From the NCBI RefSeq assembly GCF_000143415.4, contig NW_003314267.1:3223407-3287406 (forward strand): a stretch of 64,000 bases of DNA, given 5' to 3'. The position numbers were made by a program, and so were the translations under genes. How positions within the stretch are numbered: the first letter of the stretch is position 1; every line of letters begins with the position of its first letter. The stretch is from Selaginella moellendorffii (lineage: Eukaryota; Streptophyta; Lycopodiopsida; Selaginellales; Selaginellaceae). Shown here one piece after another: positions 41,111 to 53,958 of this stretch. Below the pieces are notes generated by a model, which was not told where the DNA came from, ran no database searches, and worked only from the letters and a program-made list of their open reading frames with translations.

Positions 41111-44100
41111 GAGTGAAAGCCCAAAGTGTTCGTCTCCTAGACCCTAGGGGGTTTGGTGAGCTCCAAAAGTATAGTAAGGGGGAGGACTGCAGTGGAGCCA
41201 GTTTGGCCAGGAAAGGCCAGTTTGGCCCAGGGAGGCCAGACCCAGTGTTGGGTGATGAACTGACCACTGGGAAGTCCAAGACTAGAGTGAATACGGATCG
41301 ACAAGCGGGGTAGCTTGGTGAAGTGTTCAAGAGCCGGCTCTAGTTCCCCTTGGAGATCGACTGGCCGATGCTCCCAGTCCAAGTGTGGGTGGCACTACCT
41401 ACTTGGATACCAGACGTGGCTCAACGGAACCTCGCTCTAAGCCCATGGCTAGAGCACCTAATGGCGAAAGGCGGGGAGAGTACCCAGGTGGCTCGCATAA
41501 GGCCACGGTGTTCCGAAATGTTGTCCCAAAGGCCTAGACTGTGGAAAGGAAGAGGAGCAGTCCTCTGGGGTAGTGACCAAGGACACAGTCGTGTGGTGAG
41601 GAAGTCCCAGGGGATCATGGGACTTAGTGGTTGGGCTTGTGGGCCTCGATCCAGTGGCAGTGTTGGCAAACACGGCCAGGGGCAAAAAGGGACATAGTAG
41701 GAACTGACAAAGGGACTTTGGGTGGGAGGTCAAATACGGAAGAAGACGCTAGTCCTTGAAATGGTAGCCAGGGCTACCTTTAATAAATGCTGAACAACCC
41801 AAGGAGTTGGGGGGTGTACTTAGAGATGAGTTGGTATTCTCATCACATGGACAAGTAGTCCTAAGGGGCAAAGGTTGCCCCAAAGAATAAAATCAAGTGT
41901 CAGAGTAACATTTGTGAAAATAGTCCTTGTGAGTGAGGACATGAATGCAAGAAGTGTATTCCAGTGAGCTAGTGCCCGACAAGTAGGACCTTACGGGTCT
42001 ATGGATTAACCAAGTCCAAAACTGCTGGATGACTCAAGTAGAGTCAAGGAATGGTCCTAAAGGACTGATGGAAGCATTTGGACTGAAGTGTGTGGTACCC
42101 CACGAAGGATAGGGGGGATCATAGGATCCAAGGATGAGAACAAAGGGTATCTCATCGATGGCAAAATGTGCCATGCTAAAGTCATGGGAAGGGTGTTCCC
42201 AAAAAGAAAACAACTTTGAAACAAAGTTGTGTGTGACCTCTATGGTGTAGTGTTGATGGATGGTTGGCATGAGAAAGAGCGGTATTGGTCTTGGCAAAGA
42301 CTTAGACACAAAGAAGAAGTGTCATAGAGGTAGGCTCGTGGAGCCAATGGTGTGGAGACACCAAATGTGCCAAGGTGTGATACCTTGAGGCTATGTTGGT
42401 GGGTTCATGAGAACCCCTTGCCAAAGGAATCCCAATGGAAATAGGAATGGCATAGCCTAAGCTGCAGAGCATGCAGTTGGAGTGTGGTGACCCAGATAAT
42501 GATGGAGGTGTGGAAGCACCAGCAATGAGTTGTAGGACTTGACAACTATGAGGCAACTAAGCAAGAGGTGCAAATAATTGGTTAAATGGGTAGAAGGTAA
42601 CTACCCAAGCCTTCTTAATGGCATAAGGAAATTGGATATACCCTTATGGGGGATAAGTTGCTTATGTTGTGATATAGTAAGTCAATATCATGAAAGGAAA
42701 TACTCATTGTCAAGGAAGCCGTCATTGGGACACCTAAACACTCTAGAACACTAGGAGGTGGTGTTTGATGTCGCAAGGGCAATAGATAAGGCCCAAGGGA
42801 CTAAGTCCCTAGCGAATGATGGATAGAAGGTGCTATCCAAATGTCCAAGGTGGCAGAGACAGGAGAAGACTGTCTACTCGAATTGGACAAAGCCAAAAAT
42901 GGAATTTTGGTAAGGCTAGCGATGGGCATGTAAAGGCCCATAAGTAACAACGTAATCTCGGTGTGTGGGATTATAGGGTGAGCATACCTGGATTGAGGAA
43001 CCACTCCCTAGGCTATCGGGTAGGTTCATCCCTAAGAATACTTGCTAAGGCATGATAGAAAGTGCAAAGCTATCTTCTTGGTCTGGAGGAGAATGACCGA
43101 AGGAAAGGTGTGAAGCCAAAAGCAAGAAGTATGGGGGTAGAACCAAACCATAGGAATCGAAGGGCATAACCAAGGTTGGTTATGCCAGCTGGGAGTGGAG
43201 AATCAAGTGGAGGGTGTTGCCGCTAGCAACCGTGATGCCATGGAGAGTCTAAAATACGGAATTGTCCATGTTAGACTATATGGTAATTGGAAAGCTTGCA
43301 AAAAGGGAGGCCTTAGCAAGCTAAGGGACAGAGTTCCTTCAAGGTTCCCAAAGATGATTCTAGGTAGCTTAGTACCTAAAAAGGCCAAGTGTAAATGGTT
43401 CAAAGCACGCGCGAAATTAGAGTGGCACAGCAGAAGCGTGGTCTTGAAGCTTGCCATGAGGCAAGACTATCAAGGTTAGGGAAGTAGCTCCCGAGTGTTC
43501 AAAGAGAGGGCTTTGAACGAAAGTCGATGATCAAGGGCTTTCACGCTTGTGCAGGAACCATGTTACAGTGGTCGGAGGACTTGCCAAAGCGAGATTGGCA
43601 AGTCAGGGGAACAAATACCCTAGTTGAAGGTGATAACTTCAAAAAGGGTGGGCCATGGGGCCAAGCATGGAGGAGTCCATGCATGATCACAGACTTGTCA
43701 AGTGAGAGGACTTGGCAATGTGGGGGAATTAGGTTTCTAAGCTGTGATATATAGCGCGCTTTGAGTATAAGTTGGTGCACCGGCGTGGGGAGTCATGCCA
43801 GGCATCCTGGGTGATGCCGTCCGTAGATGCATATACGGAGGTTGGGTTCGAGTCTCGACCCTCTAGTGCTTGGGTTCGAGTCCCAACTCACTAGGGCGTG
43901 GTGATGGTTTGGAATATGAGGACACTCATTTTTCGGTGGTCATGGACTCTCAGTGGGGAGACTGGTTTGGGCACACCGCCAAGTGAGGGATGCCTCAGAG
44001 TCGTGATGCACAGTTAGATTGCTTAGAGTGAAAGCTCAGCATATCTAACTTGAACACTTTGGTGCAAAGGGCACCAAGGACGTGGTGAATGAGATGGGGA

Positions 44101-45410
44101 CACCCAATCTCAGTTGCTATGGATCCTTGGCCGGAAGGGCTGGCTTGGGCGCACCGCCAAGTGTGGGGGATGCCCCCGGGGTCATAGTCAACAACTTAGA
44201 AGGGTCTAGAAGACTTAGTCCCTATTGATAGACCTATTAAGGGGTCAAGATAAGATCACTAGGTGATCTTGTGGCTAAACAAGGACAAAGTCTTTGTTTG
44301 GGTTAAGGAATATGATTCCTAGTTCAAAGTGTTGATTTGAATTATTGATAAAGGTGTGGCTTGGTTGAGGTGACCAAATGAGAAGAACACCTAAGGGAAA
44401 TGAGCTATGTCAATGCTATGGCATAGTAAGTCCAAGGAAAGTAGTCTCTATAAAAGATCCAAGGGAGGGTCTCAAAAAGTTGGGCCGTGGATAGAGCCCA
44501 CGACAGAAAATGTTAAAGAGACGTACTAGGGGTGAACACCCTCTGGACTTGGCAAAGCAAAGTGTTTGCCATGGAACTGAAAGGAAACCTCAAAAATGGA
44601 GGTAGCGATCCTATGTTGCTTGGTGCAACAATCCAAGGATAGGAGCAAAAGACAAGTGCCCAAGATAGGGCCGTGGAATCCATTGGAAAGAATCCAAGTG
44701 GCAAAGTTAGCCAAGGAACACTAATGTGTTTGATGCTAACGGATTGCGGAAAAAGAAGTGGACTTCCAAGGATGGATTCCCAAGTGCTCCAATTGGGCAA
44801 AGGAAAGGCTCCAAGTGAGGGAGCAACTAAGTAACCAAAAGATAGGGCCGTGGACAGCCCTAGCACAAATAATGATAAATGGAACGTAATGCCAATGGTG
44901 GCACAAAAATAGAAAAGAGGATGAGGGTGCCTTCGAGTAGAGAACTTCCTAGGAGGGGAAGTGGAGTTGCACAAAATGTGCAAGGCAAGGTGTCAGAAAC
45001 ACCTAGGAAATTGACTCCAAAAAAGTCAAGAGTAAACGTTCCAAAGTGCAAAGGTAGATCAATGGAATCTGTGACTACTCAAGAATGAGTAGTGGAATTG
45101 AGTTAGAGAGGGTGTCTCTAACGGGTTTAGCGAGAACTGAACCAATAAAAAGGAGCAAACCACCCTAGGTGGTCAAGTGAGTCTCTAAGTTGGAGAAACT
45201 ATCCTCCTTTGAGGATGGGCAAGGCATGGTGAGCCTTTGGTGTCAAACCATTGACGAATATGGAGAAGGCATGGTGAGCCTTCAATGTCAAACCATTGAC
45301 AAATATTGGCTAGGTGCCAAGGATGGAAATGGTAACACATGCGGGTGTTACTTTATAAAATGGTTTACCGTTCGATGAGGACATCGAACTTCATCTATGG
45401 GTGGTGGAGT

Positions 45411-46986
45411 TGTGAGACACAAAATCCCTAGGCCCCAAAGTGGAGCTGGAAAGGGTGCCACGTGGTAGTGGCCGAAGTGAAAGCCAAACGAGTGTAACAC
45501 GTTTGGACTAAAAGCTCTGACTTGGAAGGTCGAGAGCGGGAGTGGAACTCCCAACAAAGTGCTCAAGGAGCGAGCACAAAGCGAGCAATAAGCAAGGCTC
45601 CAAAAAGGGACCCAAAAAGGACCAACACATGACACGAGGTGGAGTCCAAGGTGGACCGAGACGGAGTCCGAGATGGACCCGAGATGGAGTCTGAGATGGA
45701 CCGAGACGGAGTCCGAGATGGAGTCCAAGATGGAGTCTGAGATGGACCGAGATGGAGTCCGAGATAAAGTCCGAGATGGAGTCCGAGAAGGACCCGAGAT
45801 GGAGTCCGAGGTCAAGACCGAGACCGGGACCGAGACCGGGACCGGGACCGAGACCAAGACCGGGACCAAGACCGAGACCGAGACTGAGACCGAGGCCAAG
45901 GCTGAGACCGAGCCCGAGCCCGAGTTCGAGTCCGAGTCCGAGTTCGAGTCCGAGTCCGAGTTCGAGTCCGAGTCCGAGTTCGAGTCTGAGAGGGTGAAAG
46001 CCCAAAGCGTTCGTCTCCCAGACCCTGGGGGGTTTGGTGAGCTCCAAAAGTATAGTAAGGGGGAGGACTGCAGTGGAGCCATTTTGGCCAGGAAAGGCCA
46101 GTTTGGCCTAGGGAGGCCAGACCCAATGTTGGGTGATGAACTGACCACTGGGAAGTCCAAGACTAGAGTGAATACGGACCGACAAGCAGGGTAGCTTGGT
46201 GAAGTGTTCAAGAGCCGGCTCTAGTTCCCCCTGGAGATCGACTGGCCGATGCTCCCAGTCCAAGTGTGGGTGGCACTACCTACTTGGATACCAGACGTGG
46301 CTCAACGGAACCTCGCTCTAAGCCCATGGCTAGAGCACCTAATGGCGAAAGGCGGGGAGAGTACCCAGGTGGCTCGCATAAGGCCACGGTGTTCCGAAAT
46401 GTTGTCCCAAAGGCCTAGACTGTGGAAAGGAAGAGGAGCAGTCCTCTGGGGTAGTGACCAAGGACACAGTCGTGTGGTGAGGAAGTCCCAGGGGATCATG
46501 GGACTTAGTGGTTGGGCCTGTGGGCCTCGATCCAGTGGCAGTGTTGGCAAACACGGCCAGGGGCAAAAAGGGACATAGTAGGAACTGACAAAGGGACTTT
46601 GGGGAAGGCGATTCCCCAGGTCTGTGGGCATCCTAAGGATGCTAAGGAGTGGATCTAGGATGACCACTCGTGGACAGATGGCCCAGTCTTGGAGAGACGG
46701 GATGGTGATGCAAGTGGTATTGGACCACTAGTGCACCAAAGGTGAATGGGCATGGCCTTAGTGTAACGGGTCGAGATGTCAGTGGTACCTTTGGGTGTCG
46801 ATCTTGGGACCGGGCACGTGGAGCACTTGGACCAGGTGCAAGTGTTGGGTGGCATGGATGCCATTCTTGGGGCTAGCAAGTCCCAAGTCCTGAATTGGAT
46901 TGATGGAGGTTGTGAATGAGACTCCTCCAAGTGGTCGGAGGTGTGGTTAAGTGACTAAAGTAGAATGGAAAATTTAGTCGCTTACA
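45411..46986 (+). mobile_element. 3' LTR of the inverted LARD copy
   Basis: Complete: TGTGAGACAC start, GCTTACA end. Hexamer array at about 45640-45990; TATA-like AGTATAGTAAGG at about 46050. Followed by TSD ATTAC. Confidence 0.9.
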
Positions 46987-47043
46987 ATTACCATGTGGCA
47001 CCCTTTCAGCTCTATTTTGGGCCTTAGAGATTTGTGTCTCACA
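46987..47043 (-). mobile_element. LARD-like element C, LTR, last piece
   Basis: Begins with the second ATTAC and continues CATGTGGCACCC to GTCTCACA at 47043, completing the LTR broken at 40413. Confidence 0.85.
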
Positions 47044-49464
47044 ACTCCACCACCCATAGACAAAGTTTGATGTCCTCATCGAATAATAAATTATTTTATA
47101 AAGTAACACTATCAAGTATTACCATTTCCATCCTTAGCACCAAGCCAATATTCGTCGATGGTTCAACACCGAAGGCTCACCATGCCTTGCTTATCCTTTA
47201 AAGAATATAGTCTCTTCAACATAAAGACTCATTCGACCACTTGTGGTGGTTCTCTCCCTTTATTGATTTAGTTTTTATTAAACCTGTTAGAGACACTTTC
47301 TCTATTTCAATCTCACTACTCATTTTTGAGTAGTTTCAACTTCTATTGATATAACCATTGCACTTTTTGAGTTAATTTTGACTTTTCGAGTTAATTTTCT
47401 AGGTGTCTTCAACATCTTGCATTAGAAACTCCATTTCCCCATCTTAGGAAGTTCTCTACTTGAGGGCACCATTATCCTCTCTTCTATTTTGTGCCACGTT
47501 CGACATTAAATCCTAGTTATCATAATTTGTGCTAAGGTTGTCTATAGCCCTATTATTTGGTTATTTTGCCGCTTCCTCTCTTAGAGCTTTTACTTTTGTG
47601 AAATCGAAGCATTTGGGAATCCATCTTTGAAAATATATTGTCTTTCCCACAATCCATTAGCATCTAGCATATTAATGTTCCTTGCCTAACTTTATTTTTT
47701 GGATTCCTTTCAATGATTCCTATAGCCCTTTCTTGGCTATTAGTCCTTTGTTCTTATCCTTTGATTGTTGCACTAAGTAACATAGGATTATTACCTTCAT
47801 TCTTGAGGTATAATTTTGGTTTTATAGCAAAGACTTTGCTTTGCGAAGTCCAGAGGGTGTTCCCCCTAGTAAGTCTCTTTAACATTTTTTATTGTAGGCT
47901 CTATCCACAACCCAATTTTGTGACCTTCCTATAAATTTTTCATAAAGATTACTTTTTTGGATTCACTATACTATTGTATTGACACCACTCATTTCCCTTA
48001 GGTGTCCTTTCCACTTGGTCATTGTAACCAAGTGACACTCTTACCAATAGTTCAAATTAACACTTTGAACTAGGAATTTCATTTTTTAACCAAACAAAAA
48101 CCTTGTTTTTGTTTAGCCACAAGATCATCTAATGATTTCATCTTGACACTTTAACAGGTTTGCAAATAGAAATTAAATCTTCTAGACTTTTAAGTTGTTG
48201 ACTATGGGGGCATCCCTTACACTTGGCAGTGCGCCCAAGTTAACCCTTCTGGCTAAAGATCTATAACAACTAAGATTGGGTTTCCCCATCTCATTCACCA
48301 CGTCTTTGGTGCCACTTGCACCAAAGTGTTCAAGCTAAATATGCTAAGCTTTCATACTAAGCAATTTAACCATGCATCACGACTCTGGGCCACTTAGCAG
48401 TGTGCCCAAGTTAGTCTTCTTACTGAAAGTTTATGACCACTAAAAAATTAGTGTCCTCATATTCTAAACCATCACCACACCCTAGTGAGTTGGGACTCGA
48501 ACCCAAACACTAGAGGGTTGGGACTCAAACCTAACCTCTATATATGCATCTACAGATGGCATCAACTAGGATGCCTAGCATGACTCCCCATGCTGGTGCA
48601 CTAATTTATACCTAAAGTATACTATAAATCATAGTTTATGAACCTAGTTCTTTTGAACTACCAAATCTTCTCATTTGATAAGCCTGTGATCATATATGGA
48701 CTCCTCCATGTTTAGCTCCATGGGCCATCCCTTTTGAAGTCAACACCTTCAACTAGGGTCTTTATTTCCTTGACTTGCCAATTTTGCTTAGCAAGTCACC
48801 CGACTAGCATAACATAGTTTCATGCATAATCGTGAAAGTCCTTAACCATCAACTTTCATTCAAAACCATATCTTTGAACACTTAGGAACTAGTTCTCTAA
48901 CCATAATAGCCTCACCTTTTGGCAAGCTTCAAGATCACGCTTTTGCTATGCCACTTGAATTTTGTGTGTTCCTAAGAACCATTTACACTTGTTTTTCTAA
49001 ATATTAACTTACTTAGAATTGTCCTTAAGAACTTTGAAAGGACTTTATCTTTTAGCTTGCTAAGGCTTCTCCTTTCAGAAGCTTTTTAATTGCCATATAG
49101 TTTAATATGGACAATTTCATACTTTAGACTCTTTGTGACATCGTGATCGTTAGTAGCAACACTTTTGAGCACTCACTTAATTCTCCACTCCCAATTTGTA
49201 TAACCACTCTCGGTTATACTCTTCAATTGCTATAGTTCAGTTCCATCCCTTTATTTGCTTTTGGCCTCACATATTTACTTCAATTATTCTCCCTAGTCTA
49301 GGAGGATAATTTTGCACTTTCTACCATGCCTTAGCAAGTATTCTTAGGGATGAATTTATTTGATAGCCTAGAGAGTGGTTCCTTAATTTGGATATATTCA
49401 CATTGTAATCTTCCACACTAGAATTAATGTTATTACCTATGGGCTTTTATATGCCTTTTACTAG
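47044..49464 (-). mobile_element. LARD-like element C, internal region, first part
   Basis: Diverged copy of the 794-4856 internal region, starting ACTCCACCACCC. It is interrupted at ACTAG (49460-49464) by the chromovirus. The duplicated B-box block is recognisable at about 48488-48535 but decayed. No coding capacity. Confidence 0.85.
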
Positions 49465-50362
49465 TGTCGCGAATGTGACTTCGGGTATCGAAAGATACTT
49501 GTCGACCGGTCCTTATGGACACTCTTTCCTTACTGCCATGAAGGCAGGAGATTGGTACAGTTGGATCCCTTTAGTAGCCCCTCTTGTGCTAGTGGAGTTA
49601 ACTGGGCATTTCGAGTGTACTTAGACCGGACGAGCATAAGGACGGAATTCCTACGTGTTATTAGCTAAGCATACTTAGCCCGGTAAGGAGTTCCCGTCTC
49701 ATTTTGTCTTGCACTTGCTAGTGACAAGAACCCTCGCGTATTGAGACTAGTCCCTCAATATCATTGGATGATAGCTTACCATGTCTGCCAAACACCCTCG
49801 CTATCACGCCCTTTGTGTTGGTCTCATTTCGGTCCCAAATGCTATTTATGGAAAGTGTCTAGATCAGCTCATTTGGCATATCTACGGAATGTAGAGATCA
49901 GCTTGAACACAATGGTGTTCATCCCGTGTCCAAATTTGCAATCTAAGGACATTCCATACTTAGTAAGTTTCAAACTTGTCCCAGAGACTAACTCCTGGTA
50001 CTAAAGGAGGCTTTGGGGGGGGGGGTAAAGCGTGTGGGGGGTTCCTCAAAGGGGTAGTAGGGATAGTGGTTGGAATGCATGTCCGACCACCTGAGACATT
50101 AGTTTGGCTTCTACTGGGCTGTGTCGCTCCTTGTTCTGCGTCCGGCTTGGGTCTAAGCCCAAGCTCCATGCTGCTCTAGTCGGTGGAGTACCCTCCTTCT
50201 CGCGTTAGGCCACCGGTATGCCAAAATTGTGCCAGACTCCGACTGACACCATTTTGCGTGCAGGTGCTGGATACGGGGAGCTGGTGCTCGTAGGATTGTA
50301 CCGGACCCTCATTTCGTAGCGCAACGGGCTTGGAGTTTGGCTCCAAATTCAGGTGCGCTATA
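49465..50362 (+). mobile_element. 5' LTR of the chromovirus
   Basis: 898 bp, TGTCGCGAATG...GCGCTATA (the last CA has become TA). Near the start are three stem-loops (GTATC-GAAA-GATAC at 49485-49498, GTCC/GGAC, CTGCC/GGCAG). A run of 11 G at 50015-50025 lies in the U3 part that resembles the LARD LTR. Confidence 0.9.
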
Positions 50363-50364
50363 TT

Positions 50365-50375
50365 TGGTATCAGAG
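50365..50375 (+). promoter_or_regulatory. Primer-binding site of the chromovirus
   Basis: TGGTATCAGAG, two bases after the 5' LTR; perfect initiator Met-tRNA type. Confidence 0.9.
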
Positions 50376-50550
50376 AAATTGTCTTAGCGATTACTATCCA
50401 ACTTTTGTCGGATTTTCTGACTCACGTTGCATACGCAAAGACTTTTCTAGTAGATTCGAAGCGACCTGTGTAGGATTAGTTAGATTGCACCATTTGGTAA
50501 GAATGTTGTATGCATGTTCAGTTACTGATAGAGGCATGCATGCAGCTAGC

Positions 50551-51848
50551 GGGATGGTGAAACGGAACCGTGCTGATGACGTTGAAACCTCTAGATGGGC
50601 GAATCGAGAGGAGGAAACTCCTGCTAGAGATGCTACGGAAGAGGCAAGGTTGAGTCAGAAGAGGAAGAGCCGGATGCTGCGGTGCTGCAACAAACGGCTC
50701 AGGAAGTCGAGATCGAGAATTTGCAAAAGGAGATTCGCAAATTGAAGAAGGAGAACAAGAAGAGGAAGAAAGAGGCTGAGGCAGCTAAACCAGCTAAGCC
50801 TAAGCAACCGGACTCCTCTTCGAGTTTTGAGGACGATGAAGTTCTGCAGCCGCCCCCGGTTGCACGAGTTTCAAAGTTCAAGCCCCCGAAACCACCCAAC
50901 TTCAGAGGCATGCGGGACTATCAGGTTTTGGAAGACTGGGTCTACGATATGGAAAACTATTTCATAGCGGCAGACATAGATGATCGTACGAAAGTTGCGT
51001 GTGCGCAATCCTTTCTCACCGATCATGCCAAAACTTGGTGGCGCCAGGTGTGTGCTGAAAAAGGGCAGACTAGAAGTTGGACCAAGATGCGGTCTCGTAT
51101 CCGTAAGGAATACTTGCCGGATGATCTTGGTCTGAGACTTCGCGTGGAGCTGCGGCGGTTAAAGCAGCGAGGGGATCTCATGCATTACGTTAATGCGTTT
51201 GCTCAGAAGCGCATTATGATTGCAAATATGAGTGACGAAGATGCTCGGAGTTATTTCCTGGAGGGTTTGAGTTCACTTTCTCATAATGAGATTCTAAAGT
51301 TTAAGCCAAAGACGTACCTAGAGTGTAAGGAGGCGGCGCAGCAAGTTGCCTTTAGTCACTCGCTCATGGAACAATATCAGCAACCGTATGCTGGTAACTC
51401 GGATAAGAATAAAAATTCTGGGAATAAACAAGGTGATCGGAAATAGAGGGTGGAAAGTAGGTTCCGCCCTGGAGGCTCACAAGCAACAGTTAACAAAGGT
51501 GGTGGTGGTTGGAGACCACCAGCAGCTTCTTCTGGTCCTAGGCCTTCTGTTCCTTCTCCTGGTGGGTACAAGCAGCAGCAACTTGCAAAACCTGCTCCTA
51601 GCGGAATGGGTAGTGTGGGTCATTGCTTCCATTATGGAGAGTCAGGACATAGGTCCTCGGAATGTCCCAACAAGCATAAGACAAGGTCTCGGGTTAATGT
51701 CATGAGAGAAGACGGTGGTGGTGAAGCTGAAGGGGTTAACGAGTTGGTCAATACAAACTATGAGGAAGAAGAGGTGAGTAACTTTCGTTGCTTTCCTCAA
51801 GCTTTTTTTGCAGTCAATGCAAACATTGATCCGTTGATGTATTGGTAG
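50551..51848 (+). pseudogene. Chromovirus gag, frameshifted and with one stop
   Basis: The ATG at 50551 opens a frame that must shift near 50640 to reach the coiled-coil-like Glu/Lys-rich stretch (50690-50790) and the gag core (RDYQVLEDWVYDMENYF, DHAKTWWRQV, RIRKEYLPDDL). TAG at 51444-51446 interrupts it where Gln would fit. The same frame then continues to a zinc knuckle that reads CFHYGESGHRSSEC: the second Cys of CX2CX4HX4C is Tyr. A further frameshift near 51845 leads to the protease. Confidence 0.88.
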
Positions 51849-53302
51849 GCTTTGTCCATGGACACCGAATCCGAGTGATGATTGACATGAGACCTACGCA
51901 CAGCGTGATATCCGAAGACTTAGTTAAGTTGTTAGGATTGAATGCTGAGCAAATCTTGCCTATGCACTTCCGGTTTGCGGAAGGTGGGCAAGTAGCCAGA
52001 AAGTTTGTGAGTGATGTTCCAATAAAGATATCCAAGTGGAAAGAAAGAGTGGACTTGGTAGTGTTGAAGATACCAAATTTTCAGATGGTGTTTGGTATGG
52101 ATTTCTTCAACAAGTATATAAAAGGGATTTATGGTGCTGGATAAAGTCGTATCACGTTGAAGTCAGAAGGACGTTCTGATGTATCCTTTCAGCTGCAAAA
52201 GCGTTCTTCAAAGGATTGGGATGCGAAGTTCCTGACTGCAAGGGCCACTCAAAAAGCAGTTAAGAGGGGATGTCGGACCTTTTGGGTTCAAGTGATGGAA
52301 GCTGAGGGTGTGGGTGACTTAGTTCGAATTGGTGATGGGGTTGATCCTGTACCAAAGAAGATATTAGAGTTGTTGGCGATGAATCAGGATATCTTTCCGA
52401 AGGATTTGCCACTAGGGCTACCTCCTAGCCGTGAGGTTGATCATCGGATTGAGGTTATTCCGGGTTCTAAACCACCTACGAAAGCTCCATATCGGTTGAA
52501 CATCAAGGAGATGGCTGAACTCAAGAAGCAACTCACGGAGCTTCTTGACAAAGGTCATATTCGACCAAGCAAGTCACCTTATGGAGCGCCGGTCCTTTTC
52601 GTTATGAAAAAGGATGGAACCATGAGGATGTGTATTGACTATCGGGCACTCAACAAGATCATGGTTAAAAACAGTTATCCTTTGCCTCGCATTGATGACT
52701 TGTTTGACCAACTCTTAAAGACTAAGTATTTTACGCGACTTGATTTGCGGTCTGGGTATCATCAGATACGGGTGGCGGATCAGGATGTGGAGAAGACAGC
52801 CTTTAAGACTCGGTATGGATCTTATGAGTTCCTTGTCATGCCGTTCGGGTTATGCAATGCTCCGGCAACGTTCAGCACTATGATGGATAGAATATTCAGA
52901 GATTATCTGGACACATTTGTTGTCCTATATATCGACGATGTTCTAGTCTTCAGCGAAACGTTGGAGGATCATTTGAAACACTTGGAGCTGGTGTTTCAAA
53001 AGTTGCACGAACACAAACTGCATGCTAAGGAAAGTAAATGCGCTTTTGGTCAATTGCGCGTAAACTTTCTCGGACATATAGTTGGTGGTGGCATGATTGA
53101 GGTCAATCCAAAGAAGGTGGAAGCGGTGAAGTCCTGGGAAGTCCCGACCACTGTATCAGATGTTCGATCCTTTCTCGGTTTAGCGGGATACTATCGCAAG
53201 TTTGTCCGCAATTTTGCAAGAATTGCTCTTCCGTTGACTGAGTTGACGAAGAGTAGTATTCTATTTCATTGGACACCAGCTTGTCAACGTGCTTTTGTAT
53301 AG
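51842..53302 (+). pseudogene. Chromovirus protease and reverse transcriptase
   Basis: Protease at 51842-52144: VMIDMRPTHSVIS stands where Gypsy proteases have D-S/T-G, so the catalytic Asp remains but Ser-Gly is lost. An in-frame TAA (52142-52144) follows. RT 52157-53302 is open over 381 codons with [52 protein letters not shown] and the catalytic YIDD at 52928-52939. TAG at 53300-53302 stands where Gln is expected before the RNase H domain. Confidence 0.92.
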
Positions 53303-53958
53303 TTGAAGGAGATCTTGACTACGGTTCCTGTTCTCAGGATCCCAGATCTTGATAAACCCTTCGAAGTGCATTGTGATGCGTCTGGCTATGCTATCGGTGC
53401 TGTGTTGCAGCAAGATTGTGATAAAGCAGTTGGTGTTACACTAAGGCGACATGGTTTTCCCGTTGCATTTTACTCCAAGAAATTGGATGAAACTCAACAA
53501 AGATGGCCAATGCATGAGAAAGAGATGTTTGCTATAGTTTCGGCCCTGGAACACTGGAGACACTACTTGGGTGGACATACCAAGTTTATACGGATAGTAA
53601 CACACTAAGCTACTTTGCTACGCAGCCTAAGCTTACGCCGAAGTAGGCTCGTTGGCAAGAGAAGCTTGCTAGATATAATATTGAAATCATATATAAACCT
53701 GGTAAAGACAATATTGTTCCAGATGCGTTGAGCCGTCAAGCTCAATTCCGGGCAATATCGGCAATTAGTTCAGACTGGTTGGAGGACGTTCGGGCTTCGT
53801 ATGGAAGTGATCCATTGGCGAAGGCAATCTTATGCCGTGCGGGGTTGTTGAAGCAGAGCCCTGGTAGCGACGCAGTGAAAGTTGCTAGTCGCACTAATGC
53901 GAAGCATCACTTCTCAGTTCGGGATGGGCTTGCAAGAAAGATTGTATCTTCCTTCTAA
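53303..53958 (+). pseudogene. Chromovirus RNase H
   Basis: FEVHCDASGYAIGAVLQQ and FPVAFYSKKLDETQQ mark the RNase H start; KEMFAIVSALEHWRHYL follows. A frameshift near 53590 leads to a second frame with PGKDNIVPDALSR, containing a TAG where Gln is usual (near 53645). The end of the frame at 53958 is again a frameshift. Confidence 0.88.

Larger units (their letters stand above)
40414..46986 (+). mobile_element. LARD-like copy inserted in the opposite orientation
   Basis: Plus-strand element with TG...CA ends: 5' LTR 40414-41720 (truncated), internal 41721-45410, 3' LTR 45411-46986 (1,576 bp). The 5' LTR breaks at GACTTTGGG and jumps to an internal sequence (GGGAGGTCAAATACGG). About 390 bp of LTR, the PBS and about 400 bp of internal DNA are deleted, so it cannot prime reverse transcription. 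PPT GGGTGGTGGAGT at 45399-45410. TSD ATTAC. Confidence 0.9.

Noticed and set aside
50353-50745. 130-codon frame after the chromovirus PBS as a separate gene
   Set aside because: Its second half is gag sequence in the wrong frame; it reflects a frameshift at the gag start.
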